Shown: positions 50,520-63,190, counted from the first letter of the stretch. The stretch: DNA of 64,000 nt from Vanilla planifolia (GCA_023846275.1 CM043868.1:5847153-5911152); one strand, 5' to 3'. Made by a program: numbers and translations. The notes: a model not told the origin generated them from the sequence alone.

Positions 50520-52565
50520 ATGGCTAACACTAACATTATGCTTATTCATAATTCTAATAATCAAAAAACATTTATTGATTACAGACCAATTAATCTAACC
50601 AAATCGATAGAAAAAATATTCACCAAGATCATGACAAATTGAATTAAATGAATATTACATAGACTAATCTCTCTTATGAAAACTATCTTTACAAAAAGTA
50701 GATATATTGTTGGTAACATCTTATTGGCATAAGAATTAGTATATTATCTTAACAAAAATATATAAGGGTTTAACTACATGACCAAGCTAAATTACATGAA
50801 TGATTTTGATGGCATATCATGGTTTTTCTTTGTAGGATCCTATCAATTTAAATGAAAAGCTTATTAAGTTACCTACCAATCACCTATGCAACTGATGGAT
50901 TTCTATTATCATTAATGGTTCACCAAGTGGACTCTTTCATCCATCTAGAGGTCTTAAAGAAGGTAATCCTCTATCACCAATCCTTTTCAGATTATTTTTG
51001 GAAGTTTTTAGTAGAAGAATCAATAATTATTTTGCTCCAAAGAGCATGCTACTATATGGACAAACAAAATTATATTTAGTTATCACTCACTTAGCCAATG
51101 CAAATGATATAATTATCTTTCACAAATGAGATCTAAAAACTATTAGTAATCTCAACAAGTTCCTATAGCTTTTCAAAGTTGAATAGGATACTTAATTAAT
51201 TAAAACAAATGCAAGGTCATCTATAGCAACAAAATGAATTTAAGATAGATCAACCAAATCCACAAAATGTTAGGATTTGATCGTACAAGCCTTCTTTTGA
51301 CTTATTTGGGTTGTTAACTATACATGGGGGAAAGTAAAGCAATTTATTTCCATCATTTGATTGCTGAAATTAAAAAAAATGGTTGGTTGGAAAATGCATG
51401 CTTATAATGGGGGTAGACTCATTATCATTAAGCATGTTCTCTCTTCAATCCCTTTATATACTCTATTAGCTAGAAATCCACCCAAAATAGCTTTATAAAA
51501 AGTTGAGAAAAACATTAAGTACTTTTTTATAGGTGGGGAAGGGGGCAATGAAAAGAATCATAAGCACCACTTTCTTTGTATAAAACTAGTATTCCTTAGA
51601 AAGAAAATGATATTGTACTTAAGAAATTAGAGGATATGATGAAATCTTTTTCTATAAAACTTAATTGGAAATTACCAATCAACACTTCTTTATAGTCCAA
51701 CTACGTGATAGCTAAATATTAATGCATAGAAGCTACTAGAATGAGATTCAACACATGAATTGGCATACTGAGGACAAATGAATTGATTACGATGTGCTAT
51801 GGTCAAATTCAATGAATTACCATATATAGTCTTTGACAAATGATAAGAAATTTAGTATAGAATTTTACTAGAAGGAATTTAGACCTAAGAAGCTAATTTT
51901 GAAATCCATATAGCTTCTATGGAGTACCAAAGGCCACCTAAATATGTTAATATTAATGTGGAGGATATTGAATAATTTACTACCATTCCCAAATAACTTA
52001 AGAAAACACAACTTACAACTTGCTTCATAGTGCCTTCATTACCTGAATGAATACTTACTTGATCATGCTTTCTTATAGTATGATATAGCAAGACAAGCAT
52101 GGGTCACATATGCAAATAAACTAAACATTAAGTAGCCTAACACTAATATAATTTGTAGAATTTTAAGAAAGAGTAATTGAAGCAATCAGGTGGTGCCCTT
52201 CTTCTATAAACTATATGAAGTTGATCAATGATGGTAAGAAATTTTTCTACAATGGTGATTCTATTGGAAGTTGAATAATTAAGAATCATTTAAGGGAATT
52301 GAATATAGCCTTTGCTACAATTGAAATTATTAAGGTATTGTTCATGTTAAAGGGATTATAGCTTTATTGACAATTACAAATTAACAAATTATATATTGAG
52401 TTGGATTGCGATATGCTTTATAATTTGTTTTAAGATAAAGCAAATATCTCATGGAAGTTGGCAAATTACATTTCATAAATCAATAAGGTGGCCAAATCTC
52501 TTGCTAAGATAACTAAAGAAATGAATTCAAATCATATACAGGCTAGAAAATCAATTCCAAATAAA
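50520..52565 (+). pseudogene. Dead LINE ORF2: reverse transcriptase, zinc-binding domain, RNase H
   Basis: Plus-strand text follows plant LINE order. IDYRPINLTKSIEKIFTKIM (about 50,576) opens the RT. A block corresponding to GLRQGDPLSP lies near 50,950-50,990. The catalytic box at 51,094-51,108 reads ANAND where live LINEs have FADD, so the first catalytic Asp is Asn. LTYLGC (about 51,300) and a GGR..LI..VL..IP block (about 51,410) follow. The zf-RVT region reads MWRILNNLLPFPNNLRKHNL then QLAS (about 51,955-52,025). An RNase H-like end lies at 52,195-52,560 (NDGKKFFYNGDSIGS, later ARKSIPN). Stops are frequent. The N-terminal endonuclease was not seen. It lies on the strand opposite to the surrounding copia sequences, consistent with insertion into them. 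Confidence 0.83.
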
Positions 52566-54895
52566 AGTAATGACCTTATATTTATGAAGAAGCTAAGTTT
52601 TCCATACATTCGAACACCATACATAGTACAACATCTATAAGGTTAAGTACATTTCCTGTTTACATGGGTACAAAAATATGCTATTTGAGCTTGTCACATT
52701 TTTAGTATAACATGATTATGGATTTTTATAAGGTACAAAAATTCATCTACAATCTGAATCATATTTGTTCAAAAGGTTAAGTCTAACAATTTTCCCTATT
52801 AGATAAATACAACCTCAAACATAAGGTAAGCACTTAGGAGTTACTGTTTATGCACACCATTCATCATAATAGTATGATTATTTTAATAAAAGAATTGAAC
52901 AATCATGATATATCTTAACACAAATAATGAATATTGCCCATTTTAGGGCTATCATCTGAGTATTAATTCAAAAACCAATGGATTGATAAAGTACAAAACA
53001 TAATAAAACCATTTGTAGAAAAGTATGTATTTCTTCTCATACTTGTAAGTTTTGGAGTCATGGTTACTATTAATTTGGTGGCACATTCATGATACATTGA
53101 TTTACTTTAGAAGTAGATCAAATGGATATGAGACTCAAATTGGAATGCGAGAAAATCATTTCAGCTATCGCACTTGACAATCTTAACTATTATTTATATC
53201 GGACTAATCAACTAGCCTCTTTAGCAAGGCACAAATGCAATATTACATAGCCATGGATTAGCATATTAAACACATACAAAAATTATAAAATTATGTTCCA
53301 TCACTTCTTGCATCATCTTTAGATCAAGTAAAACTAATCCTCTCTAGTTTTGTTGGATGTCTTCATCATTTTAAAAAATCTACGAAGAAAAACTCTGCTA
53401 CATTCATTGTATTCTCCCTCATGTTTTCGTAGGCCTCAAAATCTATTTTTGATCTAACATCCTCTCATCAAATTTGCAACTAATAGAAGCCCTAAATGCT
53501 ACCTTAGAGTGCTTATAGGATGCCTTAGTCCATTTAAACGTGTTTAATTAACCTTGCACTAAGTCTTATACAAGACTTTTTTGATTAAAAAGTTTCAAGT
53601 CTTAAGAATTAAATCTCACAAACTATTCCATTCTACTATATTAGTATTATTAAGTCAATACAAACCTCAAAATCTCACCATAAAACCTAACAAAAACAAC
53701 TTAATAAATTGGTGACATATGTGAAATATGATTAGAATAAAGAGGAAAATTCAATTGAGACTTTAACATTATCTCTTCTTATGAAAGTTTATCCAAATAT
53801 ACTAACTTTTTGCATGAAATAATCTCTATCAAATGTTTGGCCTTCTAACCTATAGAGTGCTTGATCGAAAAGTAAAAACTCCTATGGATCGGTCAATCGA
53901 TTTAAGCTAGTAGGACTACACCGTTTCATTCATCCTAATGGATCATTTGACATTGTTCAGGTGTGAATAATGAATTTATTTTCACCATACAATTATTTTT
54001 TTATGTAATGTATGATTTTCTCTATTTTTTAGTTAACAACTATATGTGGGTATCACACTAACCTTATATGAATTGTACATTTTCATGAACTACACCATAT
54101 CATACAATTAGTTTAACCACTTAATTTAATATATTTTTATTTTTTTATTTTTCATTCTTAGTTATATCATTTAATTAGTTGTTTTTCCTTAATGAATGTC
54201 TCTTTGTGTGCTCTTTTTCATGTCTAAATTCTAAACTAACCTCTTAAATAATGTAACTTTCTCTTAAACCAATCTTATGAGAATAACTATAGAGCTTTTT
54301 AGGCAATCATCCAATAACATATGTCAAAAGTCATAGATTTCCTAAAACCTATTTATCTTTCCTTAAGCATAAGGCAATATGGCACATTTTTTATATGAAT
54401 ATTTAATTATCTTGCTTAACATACTCAAGACCAATTTCTAAAGAATAAGACATTAAGTTCTATAATATGATTTGAACTTTTCATTTTTCATTTTAAGATC
54501 CAAGAGCAGATAAAATTAATTATCTCAATTTGGATAAGGTGAGCAAGAAACTCAAACATTAAACATGGATCACAAAAATAGTTTGTCTCCATGGTATTTT
54601 GTCATGGAGATGCACCTACACAACTACTTAGACTTTAAAATCTAGAACCAAACAACCATGGGTTCATAAGCGGAGTTAATGTGTGATGCATGTAATTTTA
54701 AAATCATTATGCAGGAAGTGCTTCCCTTAGTAATTCACATAAACATATTAAATTTAGAATTGATAGATTTCCTAATAAAGCAAAATATAAAAATATGATT
54801 TAATTTATAATAATACTTGTATACTACTTTAGATAGTACATTATAATGGCAAGCATGCAAGATTATCAATTTTGAATGAGCATGTTCATGAATAG
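52566..54895. other. AT-rich sequence, no coding motif recognised
   Basis: I see no retroelement motif or host gene. It should be internal sequence of the remnant bounded by LTR-like blocks at 47.7-49.6 and 55.9-56.9 kb, but pol motifs are absent from it. Confidence 0.4.
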
Positions 54896-55525
54896 TTCTT
54901 CTATTAACATAATGTTTCACATGAGCATAAAGTTAAACATGAGGAGCAACATGTAAAGATGAATTGACAAGTTTTTCCCAAAAAATATTTAAATCATTAT
55001 CAATAAAGGCAAAGGTATTCAACTTGTCTTTTAATTTAAAATTTTTCTTTATGAGTTGAGTTGTTTCAACCGTTAAAGAGTCAATGGATGATTTATCTTC
55101 TAAAAATATATGCTCTAATTTATTGAGTTTATGATGCAATTCATTTAAATAATAGAAATAAAATTTAGCACTAATAAATAAGGATTCATTCTCTTTTCTA
55201 AGTTCATGACTATTCTTTTTGAGCTGATGTAACTTTCATGTTTAGACCATGTCCTTTTTAGATTAGCATATTTCTCTATTAGTATACAATGCTCATCAAT
55301 CAACACAACATACATATCTTGAAATTCATCATTATATATAACATAAGGACTTTCACATGATGAAGTGCCTCCATAATCATTTTTCATTACAAAAGTGGAC
55401 TTTGATGTGCTCATAGGGCTACTTCTTCTCCTTTTCTTCTCCTTCTTTATGTTTTTCTTCTTCTTAATTCCATAAATTATTAAAGGCTTCATTTCACCAA
55501 ATAACTTATCTAGCTCACTCATAAC
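54895..55525 (-). pseudogene. C-terminal Gag relic of a Sirevirus-like copia element
   Basis: Two adjacent minus-strand frames (55,145-55,522, 125 codons; 54,933-55,139, 68 codons) look like the long C-terminal part of Sirevirus Gag. First comes a Lys/Arg-rich stretch (KKKKNIKKEKKRRR). Then VIYNDEFQDMYVVLIDEHC matches the YDELQ-x-x-F-x-x-L-x-x-E block. Last is a coiled-coil-like stretch (LKDKLNTFAFIDNDLNIFWE) resembling the F-T-x-x-x-x-x-L-D-x-x-L end. No zinc knuckle or N-terminal Gag could be placed in the short space before the primer site, so it looks internally deleted. Pol is not seen downstream. Confidence 0.6.
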
Positions 55526-55873
55526 CTCAAAAAAAGTGTTAAAAGTAGAGAGTTTTTATGCAAATTTAATAAGTGCACACTGCAGAATATTCATTTCTTG
55601 ACCATTCAATTGTGCATGTCCTTGCTCAATGTCACCAATGGCAAATATATGAAAATTATGAACAACTTGTAGTTTTTAAAAGAAGTCCCAAAAACTGGAA
55701 TTACTCTTTTCATAAAGGATTTGAAGTTTCCTTTCAAATCCATAAATTTGTTCCAAGAAAGATGGGTTGATATTCCATAATAAAATTTGAATAAAAAAAA
55801 AGTATAAAGTTTAATATACAATGTGCCAACAAGGATCTTCTCAAATAAAATATGTCTAATAAGCAAGAATCTC

Positions 55874-55885
55874 ACCATAATACCA
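55874..55885 (-). promoter_or_regulatory. Eroded primer-binding site
   Basis: The coding strand reads TGGTATTATGGT two bases after the LTR end, against TGGTATCAGAGC for initiator Met tRNA. The first six bases are conserved and the rest has decayed. Its position immediately beside the LTR-like block supports the assignment. Confidence 0.55.
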
Positions 55886-55887
55886 CT

Positions 55888-56905
55888 TGTTAAGAAGCTC
55901 GAGATAGCAAAGAAAGGGGTCGAATTGGTTTTTCTACAATTTGAAATCACATGTTTTCTCATACAAAAAACATGCAAAACATTTACAACTTGCTTTGTTT
56001 GCACCACATTCCTTTTCAAAAGTTTTAGGATATGGAAATATAATTAAGATAAATCACTTTCCATAGCCACAACAAAGAGGTCAAGTAACATAAGCATAAA
56101 TAGCAAGATAAGTAAGTGAAGGAGACACAAGGTTTTTAGGAGAGTCAGCTTAACCTAATGCCTACATCTACCCCCAAGTGATTTATTTGAACACCATTAT
56201 CCAAATGATTCCTTCATTATATTTGGGTAGAGAAACACAAATATGAGATGAGGCTTTTCAAGGATTAGCCACAACTTAACAACCCTACACTCAATGCTTC
56301 AGAATAAAGCCAATAGTTCCTTACATCTATGGCTTGGAGCTAGAGTAAGAGAAACAAATTTATAAAAATCCAAATTAAAACAAAAACAAATTTGTTAATA
56401 ATGAGATACATAGAAAGAAATACAAGCAACCAAATGGAACAAAATAGTGATATCAGATAACTCGAGAGCTTATGATGCAAAATGTTGAATGAAATTTTTC
56501 TTGGAATACTTTTTTTCCTTATTTCAACTAAAGAAATATTACAATAAATCCTTTTCTCTATTAGCAAGCTACGTTTTAAGAGATATTGCAATTTATTATA
56601 CCATTTTTTCTTTCGTAGCTTATAATATTCTTATCATTTCTTTATAATCATCTTTTTTCTAGTTTGTGAGGAATATTTATACTATGTAATGCATATAACC
56701 ATAAAAGGAAGATTTAAGGGCTCTTACAATAACTAATTTTATATTTTAGGCTTGTTTAAACTAGTTATTATGAATTTATTATTTATTATCATAGTTTGAT
56801 AAGTATATCATACCATTTGATAACCATATAATGAACTACCCATAGTGTCCATTACAATATAGATATATTATAAGAAAGTTTTGGTTTTTTATTTATATGT
56901 AGTGA
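55888..56905 (-). repeat. LTR-like block, partner of 47,716-48,665
   Basis: It begins TGTTAAGAAG on the plus strand beside the primer site and carries GAAAGGGGTCGAATTGG. It stays collinear with the left block through TATGCATATAAC-type text up to GAAAGTTTTGG (56,871; 48,641). After 56,905 the sequence changes to another LTR's end, so this block is probably interrupted by a later insertion. Confidence 0.62.
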
Positions 56906-56914
56906 ATAAGTATC

Positions 56915-59526
56915 TACAACAAAATAAAACCAAAAGAAACACAAGCAAAAATAGCAAATAGGAAAGAAAATATAAATTAAAGTTTTTAGATAGTTCAACC
57001 TATCCTATACTTAGATCTACCCCTAATGAACATATTTAGACTTCCACTAACCACTCCCTTCCAACACTATAGATAAGCGTAAACTAAATATAATAGTGAT
57101 GCTTAGAAAAGCTACTTAACTAATACATTTTTTTAGTTAATACAAATGAACACAACTCTTACAAATCAACACATATATAGAACGTATATCTTTAATCCTT
57201 TAAGAACAGATTTGACATCAAACTACATGTGAGCAATATATTACCAATATGAATCAAATGCGAAGTTATGTAGTAGAGAAAGAAATATATTGTAGTAACT
57301 AAGTAGATGCTCTAATTGACATCAAGAGAGTTCATATTTTTTTTCTTTTTCCTTAGATTTTTAATTTTTTAATTTGCAACATTAGCCCTCTTCTCATTAA
57401 AATCAATCTCAATATATACTAATGTCAATCCTAAAGCCAATTATGTACCTATAACATCTTATTATGCTTTCCAAAGAAGATTAAAATAACCATTATGATC
57501 TTAAGATTTTGTTTATATTAGTGCATTTAAGACATCATATCAAGATGGTAAGAATATAACTTGGACCATCCCAATGATTTAGTAATATGAGAAGCGCTTA
57601 TTAAGTCAACACCTATTGTTATACAAATTTGAGAAAGGTTCTCATACTGTATGATGCTAATTTAGAAGGTAATTATGCCTTCCAAAGAAGAGTAAAATAG
57701 TCATTATGCTATTAAGATTTTGTTTATATTAGTACATTTAACACATTATATCAAAATGATAAGAATAACTATCCCAATGATTTATCATTACCATTAGTGC
57801 TTATTGAGTCAACAGGTATGCTTATGTTCTTATATATATCATACCAAATGATCACCTAGATCATTCTAGCACAACAGTTGTATAGTCTAAATAAATCATA
57901 AAAGACTAATAGCCAATCACTAAAGTGTGATATTTGTTTCACCAAGAGTTGAGCTCTCAAAAATATGTTAATGATGTGATCATATAAGGACAAATACTCA
58001 TATGATCATATAGTTATTAATTTTATTAGACTTGAGGAGATAGTGTACACATGATAAATCTATTATAGCAATAGGACAACTTGTACTAGTTTAAGTGTTA
58101 TAAAGAAAGACATCATACAAGGACTATACAAAATCATTATTGTATGATAATGTTAAATCGTATTGGATGATTATTATACTCGTATGACACAACTATCATA
58201 GTTGTATTAAACCAATGTAACTATTTTTGTTCTAAATCATTTTTACTAATAATGGATATTATTAGACCAATTTATAGGTCTTTCATATATATTGAAGGAC
58301 ATAGTTAAAATAGATGACATAATTATATGATGCAAGTATCTTATTCATATAATATATTAAGAACATTATTATTCTAAGTTATTAACATTATTTATAAGTT
58401 AAATTGAAATGTATAATTATAAAACTATACTTTGTACCATAAGGAATGTAAGGTTTGAGGTCTTATAAGGGCTATAGAATAAACAACCACGTTAATATTA
58501 TCCAAATATGTTTATATAAGTATGATATAGTAATTTTACCTATCCAACCACTACAATACTTTCAATGATAACTCTAAGAGGATATAAATCACATACTCAT
58601 ACTAAGGGAGCCTTATACTCATATGAATATGATGGAAACTAATCTCTTGAAGAATGGACAAGTTTACGAGCATCATAACCTTGTACATCTTTGTTCGTGC
58701 TTCTAATCATTTCTCTTAATGGTAATCACTTGTATGATGAAGCCAACATACTCGTATGAAGCCATGATAATACAAAGTTTAGTTAAAGCTTTATGCCAAA
58801 ATATAGACTATTCAAGTACGATATAAAATATTGTATTGTATGATCTTTAGGTTATAAAGAATTTAGCCTATTTTAAACCTAATTTTTTCATCTTAAGATT
58901 TAACTTGACTCTAAATCATTCATGAAAGGATATTACCATTAAAACAATGCAATTCTAAAGAACCTTAAGATTAAGAAGATGTGTTTTAACAAATGCATGC
59001 TTGAAATGATTATTCTTAAGTGTCACTTTTACAAAGGATGAAGGTTTTAGATTCTAGCCTATGTAAGATATGGTAATGTATAGCTCCATGTAAATTAGCC
59101 ATACCACGAAAATCTTATCTTCATTGTTTCATGAGTTTTATGTTATGTCATCCTAAAGCAAAGGTCTCTAATCTTCTTCAATTTCTAAATGCAAAATCCT
59201 TTTCTCAATAAATATTAGCTACATTGATGATCTAAAACTGCATGTTCACAAAAACTTAAGTATTCATTAGTCAATAGGAGCTTAGTTTTGTGATCATCCT
59301 TATGGATAAAACAACCTCCCCCATAATTACTACAAAATTAATGCTTTAAGAAGGATATTATAATAAGGGACTAATAAGAACTAATAATGATCATAGTTTC
59401 TAGAATAAGTTTTTTTTTTCAATTTGATCCAACAATCTATTACTATACATTATGTAAAATAGCAACAAAATATACAATACAGCATATAAGAGTTATGAAG
59501 TGTATGCAATTTTAGCATTTACTACT
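56915..59526 (-). repeat. Probable 3' LTR of the copia element whose pol lies at 59.6-61.1 kb
   Basis: The right border is the polypurine tract at 59,527-59,540. The left end (56,930-57,110) repeats landmarks of the other copia LTR ends (AGCAAAAATAGC, TTTTTAGATAGTTCAACCT, AGATCTACCCC), so it is a related but distinct LTR. It contains a 211-bp tandem duplication. Limits are approximate. Confidence 0.5.
57461..57830. repeat. 211-bp direct repeat, two copies
   Basis: Copies begin ATTATGC(T/C)TTCCAAAGAAG at 57,461 and 57,672, with shared AAGATTTTGTTTATATTAGT and CCCAATGATTTA blocks. The second copy is incomplete on its right side. Confidence 0.85.
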
Positions 59527-59540
59527 ATCTCCCCTTGAAT
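59527..59540 (-). promoter_or_regulatory. Polypurine tract of a copia element
   Basis: The coding strand reads ATTCAAGGGGAGAT, directly downstream of the RNase H relic and next to the presumed 3' LTR start. Confidence 0.55.
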
Positions 59541-59589
59541 CTATGCATACTAATAATTCACATTCTCATTAGACTTAGCTTTCAACAAG

Positions 59590-61134
59590 TCATACAATAG
59601 CTCTTTACTTTCTCATTCTAACATAGTGTGCTTTCCCTTTCTATAATCACTTGTAAAGTCAATATAAGTCTTGTAAACGTCTCATAAGATAATTCTTTTA
59701 TAAACATATTGGCTAATTGATTAAAGGGACAAAAACTAATTAAATATGCTTCTTATCAACATGTTTTCTAATAGATGATATCTAATGTCAATGTGCTTAA
59801 AGCAAGAGTATTGAATAGGATTCTTTGTTAGATAAATCACAATAGTATTATTTCAATATACAAGAATGTTTACAAAATCTAAGCCATTATTTATTATTTA
59901 ATGCACAAAACTTGTGCTACAAAACTTTTCATGGTAATGTACTCAACCTCAATTAAGTACAGTGCAACATAATTTTGTTTATGGCTTTCCCAAGAGATAA
60001 GAAACTACTAATCAAATGATACATTCCAAAAGTGCTTTTTTATTAGTTCAAATTCTAGTAAGACCAACATCTATATATGTTAACAAATCAAATCCTAGTT
60101 TGCACATGGGATACTATAAACCTAATGATTTGGTGGCAATAAGATGTTTAAAAAACTATTTAATAGCTTGGAGATATGATTCCTTAATATTTTCTTAAAA
60201 TGTAGCATACAAACCAACACTAAATACAATAACTGGTCTACTTTTAGTAAAGTATAGTAGTGAAACAATCATACCTCTAAACATTCTTACATTAACTAAT
60301 TTTCAACTAGATTCTTATCTAAACTAGTGTTTGTTCCTATAAAAGTTTATCTTGTCATCATGTTTTCAAATCTAAATATTTTAAGTAGTTCTACAAGTAT
60401 TTTACTGTTGAAATGATAATACCTTCATTGCTTAACTTCAAGTTCTTAAAAGAAGGTCAACTCACCCATCATTCTCATTTCACACACCTTCATTAATTCT
60501 ACAAACTTCTCATATATTTCATCATGTGTAGCTCCAAATATAATGTCATCAACAAGCACTTGGCAAACTATTTAACATCCATCAGAATATAAAATAAACA
60601 ATTTGTTGTTTACTTTTCCTCTAACAAATCCATTTGAAATAGGAAATCTACATAGTCTCTGATATTATGCATGTGGAGCTTGCTTCAATCCATAAAAAGT
60701 CTTTTTTAATTTGTATCCATGATCTAACTTATCATGACCTCAAATATAGGGGGATGATTATTCTACATAAAATTCTTAATTAATGAATCCATTTAGAAAT
60801 GCATTTTTTGGCATCCATTTGATAAAATTTGAAACCTTTGTGACATGGATATGCTAGAAGAATTATTATTACCTCGAGTCGTGTAACATGAGCAAAGGTT
60901 TCTTCTACACCAACTCCCTCAATTTAACTGTAGTCTTTTGCAACAATTCTTGTCTTATTTTTAATAACCTCTTCATTAATATTGAATTTATTTTTAAATG
61001 CCTATTTAATATTAATAATAGTTTGGTCATTTGGCCTTAATATTAGGTCCCACACTTGATTTCTTTCAAATTACTATAATTTCTCATTCATACCAACTAT
61101 CCATGAATCATCACTAAGCATTATTGTCAAGCCC
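59590..61134 (-). pseudogene. Dead Ty1/copia RT and RNase H, interrupted by a gypsy LTR
   Basis: On the minus strand, from 61,125 leftward: MLSDDSWIVGMNEKL, then an NKTRIVAKDYS block, then KKTFYGLKQAPHA (about 60,665-60,700), and VLVDDIIFGATHDEIYEKF at about 60,500-60,560. The RT active site keeps VDD (60,545-60,553), with Leu replacing the Tyr. MRMMGELTFF and SLDKN follow. The RNase H part has SHKQNYVALYLIEVEYITM near 59,930-59,990 and ends before a polypurine tract at 59,527. Stops and frameshifts are present but fewer than in the copia relics at 14-23 kb. The N-terminal part is cut at 61,134, where LTR sequence starting TGTCAAGCCCC begins. Protease, integrase and gag would lie to the right, beyond the window. 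Confidence 0.85.
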
Positions 61135-62350
61135 CCACGTCATACAAGTACCACTTGTTAAATAACATTAGAGTGAGGACAGGAAATAAAACCCAAGGTG
61201 GGGACCCGATGATGAGACAAACTCCAACTCAAAAATCCAAAATATATAAACAAGAATATGGTTTTAAAATTTAATCATACCAAGCCCTCCCCTTTCTCAC
61301 ACATCTCGTGAAAAGGGCTCTTCTATAGTAGTACCATTCCTACTCAGTGTAGTGGTTTCATGACTTGTGATGTAAGTACTAAATGAGATTTTATAGATCT
61401 CAATAAATAAATCACAATAACTAACCAAGTATAAAAAAGAGATATCAAAATACATGAACAGTGAAGATGAATCATAATAAAGCTAAACCATACCAGATGT
61501 CATATATAATACCAAATGAAAAAAAAACAAAAGAAATGCCAGTTCCTTATAAGTGTGTTATTACCGGGCCCAATTCTCTTTGGCACATTATCCTCTTTAT
61601 CCAATCATCATCAAGAAATTACCTCCAGTTGACATCCAAACAAGCACATAACACTAGGCAGATATCTGATCCAAAGATCGATATCCTGCAATCTCACACG
61701 CTGAGCCTAGTGTCACCAGGCAGGTATGGTACCAAACCTTACGACCAACGCTGAGCCTGGTGTAAATCATCATGGGGTCATAGCACATAACACTGGGTAG
61801 ACATCTGATCCAAAGATCGATACCCAATGATCCCACACGCTGAGCCTAGTAGTAAAGATAATGTTCTCTGGGAATCCCATTTTTACTACCATTTTCCAAT
61901 CATAAATCCAAACAATTGTGCCATATCAAAAGACCTTTCATTCCATATTATTTTTTTCCTTTTATTTTATTATCATACCATATTGTTCTTCCTTTTTAGG
62001 TTTCATGCAAATACATAAGCAACAACCAAAGCACCCTATGATAGTAAGAAAACCATGTAAAAAAAATATATTAATGTGCTACATCACAGGGTTAGGAATT
62101 TATCTACCAGGATTTGTTGTACCAATCGTCTTGCCCACTTTTGATTTGTTTTCTTGATGTCCTACAAGGCCATAGTCAAAAAATTAAAATGTGCTCATTA
62201 ACTAAAAGTGCTTTTCTAAAAGCTTTCCCCAAACAAATCCCAAAATTCCTTGCTGTTTTTGCTTAATTCAGCTTCTGTCGGTGCTGGGCTGCACGCGCTT
62301 GACATGTTCGGTTCAACAGCGAGACCTAGTCCAAATCCTAAACCGATTCT
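61135..62350 (-). repeat. Gypsy-type LTR, antisense, broken by the next LTR
   Basis: It starts TGTCAAGCCCC on the plus strand, inside the copia RT. From about 61,650 to 62,345 it is the reverse complement, with divergence, of the LTR that starts at 62,351. Shared blocks include TGTGCTACATCACAGG with AATTTATCTACC (62,075-62,110), CTACAAGGCCA (62,162) and TTCTAAAAGC (62,214). Similarity stops at the 62,351 border, which suggests the right LTR inserted into this one. It contains a 139-bp repeat (61,647 and 61,786) that carries hairpins. No coding region. Confidence 0.68.
61647..61860. repeat. 139-bp tandem repeat with internal hairpins
   Basis: CATAACACT(A/G)GG(C/T)AGA begins copies at 61,647 and 61,786. 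Within it CACTAGGC (61,652) pairs with GCCTAGTG (61,705), and CACCAGGC (61,714) pairs with GCCTGGTG (61,755). The second copy is shorter and keeps GCCTAGT at 61,844 against CACTGGGT. Confidence 0.85.
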
Positions 62351-62695
62351 GTAACAGCCCTAATTTTCTCTTATTTGTATTTTTATATTTTTTATAGAAA
62401 GAGCTCTTTGAGACGAGTCCAACGATGGTAAATTTGTAATTTTTGGAATTTTGGATAATTAATTATGAATTTTTAAAGTTTTGGATATATTTGTAATTTC
62501 AGGATTTCAGATCCGGGATATATCTGCAATTTAGGATTTCTGATTTAGTTTAAAATCGGATGGCGGAAGGTAAATTTGTAAATATGGAATTGTCGGCCAG
62601 GCCAGGGTAGATTTGTAATTTGGAAAAGTTCAGGGGGTGTTCTGCAAAAAAATCACGAACGTGTCGGTACAAGGCAAAATTAACACATACGTGTC

Positions 62696-62723
62696 CACCC
62701 GGGCGAGGATATCAGCCCGGGTG
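62696..62723. other. Perfect 9-bp hairpin in the LTR
   Basis: CACCCGGGC (62,696-62,704) and GCCCGGGTG (62,715-62,723) are exact reverse complements with a 10-nt loop. It is GC-rich within an AT-rich context, about 350 bp into the LTR. Confidence 0.85.
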
Positions 62724-63190
62724 AGTTAATCCTCTTAAGCACAGAAGCTGTTTGGAAAAGTTTTAGCGATTGCGAAAACTTACCGGAAATTTAACGGAAG
62801 CTGGGAAGCTCGCCAGAGAAACTGCGGCAAGGTAAGATAGTTCGTTTTATTTTGCTGTATTGGGGTTCTGTTGAGTGGGGGGAGAGTAAGAGAGCCGGCC
62901 GAATGTTTATTTTCGGCCGGAGACGTATTGGGTTGCCGAAGAAGTGGCCGGAGTTGTCGGCCGCGAGATGCGGAATGTTTTTCCGGCAAACTGGTCGTCG
63001 AGGAGTGCGAAAGAAGTCGAGAGGAGCTTGGTATTTCCCGGAGAGGGATTCGGGGAAACGAGAAATTTACCGTGGAAGCGGCTAGAAGCCGCCGGACGCG
63101 AGCGGCGGCGAGGAGAGAGGGAAGCAGCGTCGGGTGAGAAACAGGGATGATCCTGTTTGAACCGGTTCGGGTTAACCGAACCGGAAGGCG

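Noticed and set aside
55606..56019. 137-codon minus-strand frame as a possible protein
   Set aside because: It spans from the LTR through the primer site into the internal region, so it would not be translated as one unit. No Gag motif was recognised in its N-terminal part.
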